Origin: Thalassia testudinum
Lineage: Eukaryota; Streptophyta; Magnoliopsida; Alismatales; Hydrocharitaceae
Length of the DNA: 64,000 bases
Direction: 5' to 3'
NCBI GenBank assembly: GCA_037157565.1
Contig: JAZHRO010000002.1
Span: 38,646,501-38,710,500, forward strand
Part shown: positions 43,872-55,085 of the stretch, in pieces
How the letters are laid out: each line of letters starts with the position of its first letter
Numbering within the stretch: the stretch's first letter is position 1
Position numbers and translations under genes: made by a program
The notes under the pieces: model-generated
Database searches by the model: none
Seen by the model: only the letters and a program-made list of their open reading frames with translations
Told to the model about the DNA's origin: nothing

Positions 43872-46301
43872 TGTCACGAGTCGATCTTAAATCTTTACAG
43901 GGTCTGAGATTGGTTCGTTTCGATATATCCTAGGATCTAGTCGTCAAATAAGAAATAACCAAGTAACATTCAACAAACCATAATCACACAAGTACAGTAA
44001 CTAAGCAAAAGAAAGTTTCAACAGGAGGAAAGAGAATAGTGATATTATAGCAATCACATTAAAGAGTACATGTAACAGAATACAAGCTATAAAAACTCAC
44101 TATCAAGTAGTAGAACTAAAACTAGGCTCGACTAGGTCCAACGTCCTCAGCAGTCGGCGACTCGGGCTGCTCAAGTCCCTGACCTGTACAGAATATATTT
44201 GACTAAAGTCAGCTAACGGTGAGTAAAGTGGTGGCTAAAAAGTAACATGCATTTAACATAAAATTTTTCCATTTTTCAATTATATTATACATGTGGGTGC
44301 GTAGAGATCTCTAATTAGGATTTGTTAATTAATCTTCTGGTTCCCTAGAGGAACGATTTTGCTTGCAGCTTCCCATGATATAGGATGCCCACATGGCACT
44401 CTCCTGGCCGAGGGAGTCCCACCGTAGTAGTCCTATACTCGGTCTACTACCCCGAGGTTACAGTCGTGACGTAGCGGTGACTACGGCACACGTGATAAGC
44501 GTGCGGGTGGCTACCCCGCACTGGCACGTGGTCAGTCGTTTCCACTAGCGGGTAGGCCTCAACGTACAGTGCGGAACAGTGTAGGGCCTTGCCCTCTTAG
44601 AACAGAACAGGGGTCTTGCCCCTCAGGGATCTTGCCCCTCCTAAGTCCGCGTACCCTCGTCCGACTACCATGGTTTACCCAACAGGCTGACAAGAGTCAG
44701 TGTAGGGTGGCCATACCTAGCCCCGGGCCCCCTGGGGTGAATAGCTTCCCCTACACTAAGTAGCTCACCTCGGTATCACGTACACGAGGGCCAGTAAGAG
44801 TCGTCATAAAGTGGCTAAACCCACCCCGGGTCCCAACCTAAGAGCAGCAAGCTCCCCTCTACACTACAAAGGATAGTTGCTCTTTTCGGTACCACGTATA
44901 CAAAGGTCAGCTTACCTCCCTTAATAGCTGCCCATAGGCAGCAAATTCCCAGAACCATCTGGTTCTTCGAGGTACGGTGCTCATGTTTACATTCCCCGTG
45001 GGGTTCGTACAATAATTTCTTTATCACATCCAGGTTGGAATGTTCGAGACAACAGTTCAATTTCCATTTTATTACAGTAGGGGTCCATTTTAGCTAAAGA
45101 CAGGCAGTTTCCGATTACTCGATTATTCACATGCAGTAGGGGTCCATTTTAGCTAAAAACAGGCAGCTCCTGATTACTCAATTATTCACATGCAGTTTCT
45201 TCTAATCCTAGTATTCATGCCAAGACCTAGGGTTCGAGAATTTATTCTCGAATATACGTTTATTCTTTCCTAGGGTTCATCTCAAGCCCTAGGATTACTT
45301 ACTCGCATGTATTAAATTAGATATTAAGGTTGTAACCACTCTACTTGGGTAACCAGGTGGAATGGGGGCTCGTACAATAGGTCCCGATGTCTCCACAGGT
45401 CCCATACACCCGACGGACTGGAGACCTAAAATATGGATTGATGGGCCGAAAGGTTCAGAAAGATATAAACAAGGTATCATTATACAGAGAAACTCGTATG
45501 GAAAACAGAGACGGTTCGTTTGCGAAAAAGCGATAATAATAGGGCCTTATGTAGCCTAAAACACGTTATCAGACGGAAATCAGACGTTTGGGAAAGGTCC
45601 CAGACGTCTTAAAACAGTTTTCAGGGATACCTCTCTTGGTGTTCCACTATCAGACGTTTGGAACTCAATGCCGACGTCCAAGGACTTTGTCAGACATCTG
45701 GGGGTGCTCCTGGACATCTAAAACCACCTCGCTACGCTCCCGCCCTCTAACACATACGTACGCTATCAGGACTTGTCAGAGAGGAAAAGTACGAAAAGTA
45801 GATCTCTACCAGACGTCTTGCCCTACCTTCGGACGTCCGATAAGAAGTCTGGGTGTCTCCCCGGCCGTCTGATTCTGCGGAAAAAGGTCGCCACGGATCC
45901 GCTCTTGGCTCCCCTTGCCTGCAGGTGCCGCGGCAGAACGGTACTACACCCTCCACTCTCGTGCTTCCTCTCACTCGGGTGCTCCACTCTCACTCCACTC
46001 TCACTCGCTCTCGGCTATGGGGTGGCAACGAAGGGGAGGGGGGAGAGGTATATAAAGGGAGAGGAGGTGAGGGGAACGGAGAGGCGAGCATGGCGCGGAG
46101 TGGCGTCACAGGAGAGGACATGGTGAGGTGCGGTTAGGGAGGAAGTATGGCGCACGCATGTTACGCGTTAAAAGCATTTCCAGACGTCTGATGAATATCT
46201 CAAACATCCTAACAGACGTCTGATAAACATCCCAGACATCTGGACAGACGTCTGGTGAATATCTCAGATGTCTTAAATGGTCAAAGTGGTGAGTCGTTTC
46301 A
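43872..46301 (-). mobile_element. Inverted solo LTR of family C (perfect TTAAT duplication)
   Basis: On the plus strand it starts TGTCACGAGTCG and ends GTGAGTCGTTTCA, flanked by TTAAT at 43867-43871 and 46302-46306. Length is 2430 bp, equal to LTR C of the large nest. Internal landmarks are the stem-loop block (about 44585-44640), the CCCATACACCCGACGG segment (45403; compare 24985-25000 inverted) and palindrome arrays (45590-45720 and 46181-46274). It is a solo LTR and defines the exact ends of family C. Confidence 0.95.
46181..46274. repeat. Alternating 20/12-bp palindrome array at the LTR C start
   Basis: Centres follow 46185, 46205, 46217, 46237, 46249 and 46269, giving steps 20, 12, 20, 12, 20. 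A separate four-site array at 45651-45720 has centres after 45655, 45675, 45695 and 45715, at exact 20-bp steps. Confidence 0.85.
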
Positions 46302-46306
46302 TTAAT

Positions 46307-47453
46307 GATGATCAATAGATGTCAGAAGTTCTCCTGTCTAAAGTTTTTGAGCAAATTCTACAATAAAAAGGGGGTTTTGAGCAAATAACCTATTGTGCTG
46401 AACTCGAGGATATTTAAGAAAAATGGCAATTGTTTGATACTTCTTTGTTGGATTGGGTGACACCACTTTTACAAGAAAAATGAAAGGGCAGACTAAAAAA
46501 TAAAGAACGTAAAGGTTTGAATCTGATCAGCCTTTATTTTTGCTTTAAAAGGTGGGGAGAAAACATTCATGCATGAGATCTAATGCTTGCACCTGATCCC
46601 CAAGGTTCCACGAATGTGGGTTTCAGGCACTATATAAATGTAAGGATTTTTACATGAATGTTCCAGGAATCATTATACAATAACGTATTTATCACTAACT
46701 TCATACCATCCAATAGATTCATTTAGGAAACTTGTCATGTTTGTGCTAGCAACCCTCTGTTTAGAGTTTCTTGTCAAATTTGATAGAATCAGACCTAAAA
46801 GTATACCTCTTCAAATAGCTACATTTCAACCTACGATGCTCAAGACTCCCACAAAGATGAACTTGAACTGGTGGAGTAAAGACTGATTGCTGGAGGAGGA
46901 GGAGGAGGTGAAAGAAAGTGAAAATTTTGGACGAGGACGAGGACGAGGGAATGAAGAAAATAAGTTTATTGAACAGCCCTAAATGCACAAAACCTTTGTT
47001 TCTGTGTCCAAGTGTATTAACTTTCACGATGGGTATGTGTGATTTCCACCTAATTTCATAGAGCATATCTAAGCATGGGTTTTTTTTTGAGCTGCAAACA
47101 AGAAAATAAATTATAGCTAGATTGAAATCATTCTTTCTTTCCTGGCAACAAGAGAAAAGAATACTTATATTTATATTTTTCCTTGTACATAAGTTTCATT
47201 TGTTCTTGATTTTCTTTCAAGTTTTCCTAGAGATGTTGTTGTACTTAGTGAAGCCTGCATGTTTAATTTCTTGTACAACTACAGTGAAAATCGTGAAACT
47301 CCTTTTTACCCCTCATCTTGTTATTAGATGTCGTAAATCGATCCATTTTAATTCACTTTAAAATTTACATATCCAAAATCGTAGTAACCTTCAATTTGGT
47401 TTCCTAGTTATACTTTTTATATTAAAACTTGTACTTTATATTGTTCCTGCAGG

Positions 47454-47498
<45 letters not shown>

Positions 47499-48472
47499 TG
47501 AGAGTAATAGTTCAGATATGGTTGTAGGGGGACCACAACTTTCCCAGGTTTCTTGAGATGTTTATCAAAATCTTAAAAGTTTTCCACGGCTTTCATGCTT
47601 ATGGCTATTTGGGAAGCCGGGTGCTAATTGTTATTTGAAGGTCATCAGTCACCTCCTGTTCAAAGGATTGTTAATCATATATGTTACTGCATTGTCCAAT
47701 TTTTATTTGATGTCGCACCTGAAGAACCAGCTACAGTTTCGTTATTTTCACAACCAACATATGAGAAAGGATTAATTCTAAATCTCTCTAAATTAATTAT
47801 CTGCCAAAAAGAACCTTCAATTTATTAGGTATTCAAGAGTGCATATATGCTATTTCACTGAACAACGCTAGATGATCTGTTGTCTTTGTTTTAGCAACCA
47901 AGGAGATATACCATGAGTGATGTAATGTAAGATTAATGATGTAGAATACAACACCTTCTTTTGCGAGACTTCAACGCTTCATGAAACTTTGGATTCCATT
48001 AATCACTAACTTTGCAATTCAGATATACATCTTGAATTGAACATTAAGATGCAAGATTAAGTCAAGATAAACAAAAGACATATGAGTGGCCGTTAACAAT
48101 CTCGATAATAGTCTAGATTGGAAAATAGATAATAATATGTATATGTTGTGGAAGTCATGATTATATTTTCAAGGTACGTCAATTTGGTCACCGGAGAGAT
48201 TTTATTTTATATGTTAAGAGTAAAGTTAACGGTATATGAGTAATAAAAAAAATTTATTCTCGTTAATCACATCATCATTATTTATCACTAGTATCTCTCA
48301 TCAATAATATCTACCTTTATCATCTCACTCTTATATATCACATTCACCTATCGCATTTATCCTACTAATCTATTCTCAATACAAATAAAAATAAAAATTA
48401 ATAATAATATATCAACTCAACTATTACATCCACATCTACGAACTCTCCTCTTAACCATCTACTTATCCATCC
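46307..48472. other. Intergenic, no gene seen
   Basis: AT-rich sequence without a recognisable gene or complete repeat. It contains a (TA)n tract at 47457-47496 and a GAGGAGGAGG/GACGAGGACGAG stretch near 46890-46945. Short frames (for example 47122-47361 and 46761-47066 minus) show no domain. Confidence 0.5.
47457..47496. repeat. TA microsatellite
   Basis: An uninterrupted (AT)n tract of about 40 bp. Confidence 0.95.
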
Positions 48473-48475
48473 TTA

Positions 48476-49198
48476 TGGTTGTGTTTGGTTGGAGGATAGT
48501 GTTATTCAAGGATTTTATTGGAGTGAAATAAGTTGAGAAGGGTGTTTGGTTGGTGGACTTGTAATGATTGAAGGTTTATAATGATTGGTATGGTGATATG
48601 ATGTATATTTTAATATTATATTATGATATGAGTGGTTATATTATATTAGAGTTAATATATTTTAATATATATTGAAGTTTCTGTGAGTGGGTATATTATA
48701 ATGTGAGTGAGTATTGATATTGATGTGATATAGGAAATAGTGTTGCTGTGATGTAAGCGGGAAATTATGAAATCCTTTTAGGTCCCGTTTGGCAATGGAG
48801 TTATCTCAGGTTAAGAGTTATCCCAAGCTTTTCTCATCATTTCAACATAAATTCCTATATAATGATTTTCAATCATTTTCACTTATTTTTACTATTAACA
48901 AGTACCCACTACATTCTCCACTCTCACTTTTAATATTAAACAGATACCTACTAATATTCTCCACTCTCACTTATACTACTAAACAAATATCCATTAACAT
49001 CATATCAATACAATAGTTATTTTAATCATATACTTAATCATCTTCTTATTCCACCACTCAAACAAACATAATTTCTACTTATTCCATTTTAACCTCTTTA
49101 ACCCCATTACCAAGCATGGTCTTAGAAAAATCCTTATCCTATTCCTATTCCACCCGTAAGCCGCTATCCCACCTACCACCTCACTACAAAACATAACC
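48476..49198. mobile_element. Tourist-like MITE, interrupted by a second MITE
   Basis: The left end TGGTTGTGTTTGGTTGGAGG and the right end (reverse complement GGTTATGTTTTGTAGTGAGG) form imperfect inverted repeats. Without the inner MITE the element is about 380 bp, close in size and sequence to the MITE at 33829-34182. Possible 3-bp flanks are TTA on the left and TAA on the right, which do not match exactly. Confidence 0.6.
48781..49121. mobile_element. Tourist-like MITE nested in the previous one (TTA duplication)
   Basis: The left end GGTCCCGTTTGGCAATGG and the right end (reverse complement GACCATGCTTGGTAATGG) match at most positions. TTA directly flanks both sides (48778-48780 and 49122-49124), the usual PIF/Harbinger target. 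Length is 341 bp, AT-rich, non-coding. Confidence 0.75.
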
Positions 49199-49201
49199 TA
49201 A

Positions 49202-52200
49202 GACTTTCTAAATTTTATCAAATCTTAAATTTTAAACCTCTACCAACCAAAACCTCAAATTTTAGATGATTTGATATGAAAATCATCTCGACATATAAGT
49301 TGCATTGTAATTAATTAATGTAATTGTAACGAAATCTTAGCAAATAAAAAATAGAGTAACATACAGACTATTGCTCCTGCAACTCGCATGACATCCGAAC
49401 TGTAAGATGGAAACAAGAGGCGGCTCCCTCAGTCGTATTCAAAAACCCTAAACATGTGATGGAATTTGGTCGACACCCTCTTCATCGCGAAAGAGATAGG
49501 CAGTTAGCAATGGGTGACCCTTTCTTCGCAGAAGCGTTTGTAATTTAAATTAACATGTCATTAGCCAAGTACACGCACTTATCATGAAGATCATAATCTC
49601 CATGAATTAATTGGAACTAGGTATGGTACAAAGAAGTCCCATGAATAACACATTGCGGTAATATATCTCCTCAACTACGAAAGCTACCTCCCACGCCAGG
49701 CATTTCTATTTGCTTTTGAAAACGTTAGCGAAGTTAATAAATTAACGCAAAGAATTCTTGGGCATAACTAAGGGCAGCAAAGCCAAAGATCATTGATGAT
49801 AGGAAAAAAATTTTCAAAATCAAGGAAAATTTGAACATCCTCGACCCATAGTATTGACACAAAAATTGCTTAGGGTTTCCCCTTTCACCTCCTCTAAGCC
49901 TAACCTTTTATCATCGCTCGGTGGGGCCATGGTCGACCATTGTCAGCTAGGGCTCTCCTCTCCTCACCGATCATCTCCATCACCTCTTCCATCACCTCCC
50001 TTTAGTTGATTTTTTCTTGCATCTTTGTCCTCGTTTAGTCAAGGTGGTGGGTGTCAATGGGATTGATAGATATCCTGCGAGTGACCTACGAGACCTTCTA
50101 CCAATGACGTTGTTGCCTACCGGTGGTCCACTGATCTCATTGCCCCTTATGTACCTCAAGTGGTACTGCCATGTGGCGTGGATGCTTCGATTGGTGTTAG
50201 ATGCTACTGGTGTCTCTCAATCGAGTGGTTGCAATGTCTATTATAGCATTTGAGTTAGCCTCTTCCCTTGTGACTCCGAGCACTTGTGCTTTAGTTGTGG
50301 TTTGGTAGTTGGTGTGACACGCTTTCTCTTATCTTGTCCAATTCCATCACATCTGCGAACTTTTTTTTTATCAGAGGACGTACTGAAAATCAAGCTTAAT
50401 ATAATCAAATTCTCGCCAATCTCCGTCTGTCGGTTCTCCCGTTTCGCTCGGATTGCCGACTTCACCGCAGTGGCACGTATCATCATCCAATTGTGGAAAT
50501 ATGGTTAAAAAGCTCTTTAGTTTAGATGTCTTCTCTGCTTCTTCTTTTATTTTTCTATTTTGAAAATTTCTTATTATTGTTTATTTTATATTTTTATCCT
50601 TTACTTCCCTTCGCATGAGATACATCTCCCCTCTTCGAAGAGTTCGATGAGGGTTACATCCAAATGTCATCGGCGTTTTCCTCTTAATGGAGATTAACTT
50701 GAGGGGGAAAAAAAGAAAACCCATGGTACTGACGGCAAAGGTCCACAACCACCCCCTTGGAGGTATTGCTATCTTTTACTAGCATAAAAACTGCGATGTG
50801 AATATATATGGTCATAGATTCGTGCCATCCCCACCTAATTGCGAGGCGTCTCTCTTCGTACTTACTGCAATTGGAACTCCCACCGTCAACAAACCTCCCC
50901 CACATCTGTAAAGACAACCTAAAATCCCCCTGAACGTAATTCTTTATTTCACTAAAATGTATCGATCAAATACCATACTCTTCGGATTAATAAATGCCCC
51001 GTCAGAACCTCACCCACTCTACCCTTTACCCGACATTCACGATATGTAATCTACAACAGAAGTCAAAGAATGATTTACATTAAAGCCCATGAACTTCACC
51101 TAAAGCTTAATATAGTTCCTAAACTTCGAAACTCATGAATATTGTCCCGAACTTCCCGATCGTATCGTTGTAGCCCCTTCTACCCTCCTTCCTTCCACCA
51201 TCCACTGTGGTAGCATTGTTAGATCTATATTACATTTTATGGTTCGTCTAAAACACGTGCCTACACCACATCTGTTGGCAAATGACTACATCCTTTGAGT
51301 GGTTAGTATCGGCATATATGTTATCTTTGTGATTAACGACTCCTCTTATACTCCAAGAATAACCCTAAGAAGAATGTATGTGTTTACACCCCCAAAGAGG
51401 GTGGAGCATTGGATTGGGTCAATTCGATCCCAACCCGAACTAACCCGACCCAAGCCTAAATATTACTTGGGCCTTAATTTTTTAAAAAATTTAAGTTTAA
51501 GTCCGACCCAACCCAAATCCAAAAAAACTCGAAAAGGCCCCGTTGGGCTCGATCCACCATACCTAAGTTTCTAACATTTTTTTCTCTTTCAACTAAATAT
51601 TAAAAAAGGAATTTCAACCGTCACCCTCCCTAGTCTCCCTCAATCCTGTGCACAGAATCAGAATCCCCTCCCCCCCGTACAGCCATAACCGTGGTTACTC
51701 CATTAAGGCATCAAGCTATCTCACGCCCTCGCCATTTCAAGCATCCATTGACGAGTTTTGCTAAGTCTACTCTCCTCTCCAACCAATCTCTCACCGTCCG
51801 GTCATCTCTGACAACAACATTGTCTTATAACTTGTATCGTATGATAACTTTATGTAATGTAACTTATATTGAATAATATTGAATAATGTTATATTCAATT
51901 CCTACTTTGATTAATATTTATAACAAAATAACATAAATTTAAATTACTAGTTAGGAGATGCAAATAATGATTTTAAGTAAGTAATTTTGTAACATATAAA
52001 AGTCTACCATTTTTGAAGAAAATAATAAGGTATATTTTTAAACCTACTTTATTTGGTCGGTAGTTCTTATTTAAAAATCCAAAAAAAAAAAGATCCTAAT
52101 AAAATTTATGGGCCTTAACAGGTTTTTCTAGGTCTAACCTAAAAATTCAACCTGAAAATCAAAATCGATCTTGACTTGACTTAGCCCTAGGATAGGGTCG

Positions 52201-53185
52201 AGCCCGAGCCTTGATTTCAAAAAAAATTTGAACCTTAGATCCAACCTATAATCCAAAAAATAATATAAACTTTCTTGAATTCGAACTGAACCAAGCAGTA
52301 CTCAACCCAATACTCCACCCTACCCTCAAACTATACCCCCTCCGTTTATAAAAAAATAAGGACATAATATGCACTTGTTGGGTTGCACCCAAGGATTGTT
52401 CCGGGCGGCTCAGGATGGCTACTTCTGGCCGTTCCTCGCCCCCACACGGTGGAGATTTTATTGATGAAATCTTTATTTCATGCTTCATCCTTCTACAGTG
52501 AACAAAGGATTGATCCTCACGTTGAAACTAACACCTCTATCCTCCATCATTGGTGGTCTGGGATGGTTCAAACATCTTGGGATGCTAACGTTTGGTTTGA
52601 AAAGCCAACATCTTTAAAAAAACCATATTTCTTCTTTTAACTTTGTTCATATATAAGTCAGCCAACACCATGGCCAAGAAAATTTGAAACCTTGGGAGGT
52701 TAGATGATAGAGATGAGTGAATCTCTTTTTCCTCTCCTTCTCTACCTCCACGACGACTAAGGGAATAGTACGGATGCCACACCTTGCATTGTGACCTTTC
52801 TGTTTCCTTTTGGCTTCAGGTACTCTCTTCTCTTTAAGGTTACCAGCATGTCAATTGATTGTTATGGTATCCTCAGGGCGATTTTCGTAATCTTTTCCTA
52901 TTCATTTTTATCTTTTGTTCGGCAGGTTAGGTCTATACTCCCTACATTTTTGTTTAATAAAATCAATCCTTAATTTGATTTTTTTGTATGAAGAAAGAAG
53001 GAAAAAAAAGAAAGAAAGAAAGAAAGGACCCTGTACTCATTTGTCTACGTTGACAGAGTATGATTTGCAGTGGGGTAAAGAGTATGTGATTAATTAGGAG
53101 GTTAGCAGAACACTCCCATCTTTGGCAGTTTGTGGGGGTGGTGGTTGTGTTGGTAGTGGATGGTTGTGATGAGAGGATATAGGTT
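49202..53185. other. Intergenic, no gene seen
   Basis: About 4 kb of AT-rich sequence. Degenerate CCCGACCCAACCC-type motifs occur near 51415-51545 and 52130-52320, a common signature of old plant repeats. Open frames here (for example 50017-50253 and 51299-51574) have no recognisable domain, and I see no RNA gene. A poly-purine AAAGAAAG stretch lies at 52990-53030. Confidence 0.45.
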
Positions 53186-53308
53186 TTGAGGTGGAGAATG
53201 GGATATGTCAACTGGGATTCTCAGCACATTGATTCAACTGAAAAAATCAAGGAACCGATGTATTTGCAACTCGGGGGGATTAGTTTGAAATCTTGGTACA
53301 AGTTTGGG

Positions 53309-53320
53309 GACGTCTATATA
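53309..53320 (+). promoter_or_regulatory. PKS gene: GACGTC (C-box) next to a TATA element
   Basis: GACGTC at 53309-53314 is directly followed by TATATA (53315-53320), about 240 bp before the start codon. A second ACGT element, TACGTA, is at 53390-53395. ACGT-core boxes are bZIP (HY5-type) binding sites, which would suit a light-signalling gene. Their use here is an inference. TTAAAG at about 53419 is an alternative core-promoter candidate. Confidence 0.4.
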
Positions 53321-53561
53321 GATCATCACTTCCAAAGCAAAATGACTGATAAATACGGACACAAACGAAATAAACACCCATTCCCTACCTACGTACACCC
53401 TCCACTCCCTTCCCTCTACTTAAAGAGGCCCTCTCGAGACCATTCTCCCTCAAACATCCACTCTCCCTCTTCCTACCTCCCCGTCCAAAACAGAGCAACA
53501 ACAGAAGAACACCACCGCCTTCTCCTTCATCAGCAGCAGCGGAAGAAGAAAAAGAAGAGAC
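53321..53561 (+). other. PKS 5' leader region
   Basis: CT- and CA-rich sequence (CCTCCACTCCCTTCCCTC, AACAACAGAAGAACACC) between the TATA candidate and the start codon, typical of plant 5' untranslated leaders. An overlapping frame from 53186 is not considered coding. Confidence 0.5.
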
Positions 53562-55085
53562 ATGGAGAGGGTCACAGTCTCAGCAACCAACACCACCAAC
53601 GGCTCCATCCTCACCATGAACCAACACAACCCGCAGCTCCCCTTCTCCACCACCACCACAGCCACCATCTCCCTCCACCAGAAGCTACCGTTCCCCTCCT
53701 TCCCACCTCCCAAGCGCCACCACCTCCACCAACAGAGGCCCACCAACACCCCCGACACAGAGCTCAGCATCTTCTCCGCCGAGCGCTACTTCAAAGAAGA
53801 CGACCTCCAAAAGGAGACCCCCACCTTCCTCCCACCTTCACCCTTGAAGAAATGCCAACCCACCACCACCACCCTCCCCCTTCACTACCCACGAACCCCC
53901 TCCTCCACCACCCACCAACTCCCCATCAGTGCCATCACCACCGCCTCCTCCGAGGCCAGTTGGAACAGCCAGGTGGGCCTCCTTCCCCCCCACCCCCCCT
54001 CCTCCTCCTCCTCTGCTGCCACTCCCGGGAGATCCCCCAGGTGGCGCTTCCGCTACCTACCCTGCTGCCCCTGCTCCGGCAAGCGCTCCGTCGACATCGA
54101 GGAGAAGTTCGCCGAGTTCAAGTCCTCCTACCTCTCCTCCTCCACCTACGGCTCCTCCTCCGCCACCTTCACCCCCGCCAAGCAGACCACCGTGGATGAC
54201 CCACCACCACGCATCACCGTCGACGACCGGGACTTGGGCTTCCTCGTCTCCGGCATGGCCAGGCTCGAGATACTCCCCGGCAAGTGGGAGAAGCCGGAGG
54301 AAGCCTTCTCCTTACACCACGACGAGAACAACAACAACAACAACAACGCCTTCTCCTTCCCCATACTCGCGAAGCCCACAACCGCCGCCGCCGAGGAGGA
54401 GCCGCCGAGGGACTCCCTGGAAGTCTTCCGGCCGAGGGAGAGCGGCTGCAGCCCCTCCGCCGTCACCCCACGGCGGAGGTCCGCAGACCTCCTTGGCCGG
54501 TGGGCCCTGCGCCACCCTCCGACGGAGGAGATGCGCCGGAGCTTCACCTTCTCCGAGAGCCCCCGCCGGCCGAGGGAGGACGACCTCGCCAGCGACGCCA
54601 GCTCCGACCTCTTCGAGATCGACAGCTTCTCGACGAGCACCGCGCCGCCGCCGCTACCACCGTCTACGGCGCCAGCGTCCCTCCGGCGGGAGTCCCTGGA
54701 CGAGCCGGAGCTCGGCGGAGCGGGCGACGAGCCGGCAAGGCCGTCGGCGTGCTACCCGCCAAGCGAGGTGAGCGTGCAGTGGAGCGTGACGACGGCGGAG
54801 GGGTACGCCAGCTTGGCCAACTTCTCACGCGCGGCGTCCGAGTGCGGCGGCCCGGCGGCGGAGAGGGAGGCGGTGGGTGGTGGTGGAGTGGCGGGGAGGA
54901 AGAAGGCGGGAGGAGGTGGCGGCGGTGGGGGCCTGTTGATGATGAGTTGTCGAAGCACCAAAGCCGTTGACGTGGCACCTCCACTTATGCGACACGTAGT
55001 GGAAGGGAGGAGGAGCGGACCCGAGAGACCCGCGCTGACGCAGTCCCTGTCAGCGCGGGCGAACCGGCCGTTACACGGGGTGTGA
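53562..55085 (+). CDS. PKS: Phytochrome kinase substrate (PKS) family protein, 507 aa
   Basis: PKS proteins bind phytochromes and phototropins at the plasma membrane and act in phototropism, leaf flattening and shade or far-red responses. The protein shows the family's conserved blocks in order: ELSIFSAERYF (residues 67-77), SEASWNSQVGLL (130-141), a cysteine cluster with basic residues in RYLPCCPCSGKRSVDIEE (164-181), RRRSADLLGRW (304-314), SDASSDLFEIDSFST (344-358) and CYPPSEVSVQWSVTTAEG (397-414). The cysteine cluster (168, 169, 171) could be lipidated for membrane attachment. Low-complexity parts are poly-Asn (256-262), Pro/Ser-rich linkers and a Gly-rich stretch (439-457). It is an intronless, very GC-rich frame with no defects, longer than the roughly 420-440 residues typical of Arabidopsis members. 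The start codon has a good context (GAC ATG G), and no upstream in-frame ATG fits. Which PKS paralogue it is cannot be decided here. Confidence 0.92.
   Translation: MERVTVSATNTTNGSILTMNQHNPQLPFSTTTTATISLHQKLPFPSFPPPKRHHLHQQRPTNTPDTELSIFSAERYFKEDDLQKETPTFLPPSPLKKCQPTTTTLPLHYPRTPSSTTHQLPISAITTASSEASWNSQVGLLPPHPPSSSSSAATPGRSPRWRFRYLPCCPCSGKRSVDIEEKFAEFKSSYLSSSTYGSSSATFTPAKQTTVDDPPPRITVDDRDLGFLVSGMARLEILPGKWEKPEEAFSLHHDENNNNNNNAFSFPILAKPTTAAAEEEPPRDSLEVFRPRESGCSPSAVTPRRRSADLLGRWALRHPPTEEMRRSFTFSESPRRPREDDLASDASSDLFEIDSFSTSTAPPPLPPSTAPASLRRESLDEPELGGAGDEPARPSACYPPSEVSVQWSVTTAEGYASLANFSRAASECGGPAAEREAVGGGGVAGRKKAGGGGGGGGLLMMSCRSTKAVDVAPPLMRHVVEGRRSGPERPALTQSLSARANRPLHGV

Noticed and set aside
53929..54970. 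Overlapping long frames in other phases across the PKS gene
   Set aside because: They are shadows of a very GC-rich coding sequence. Only the 53562 frame contains the PKS motifs in order.
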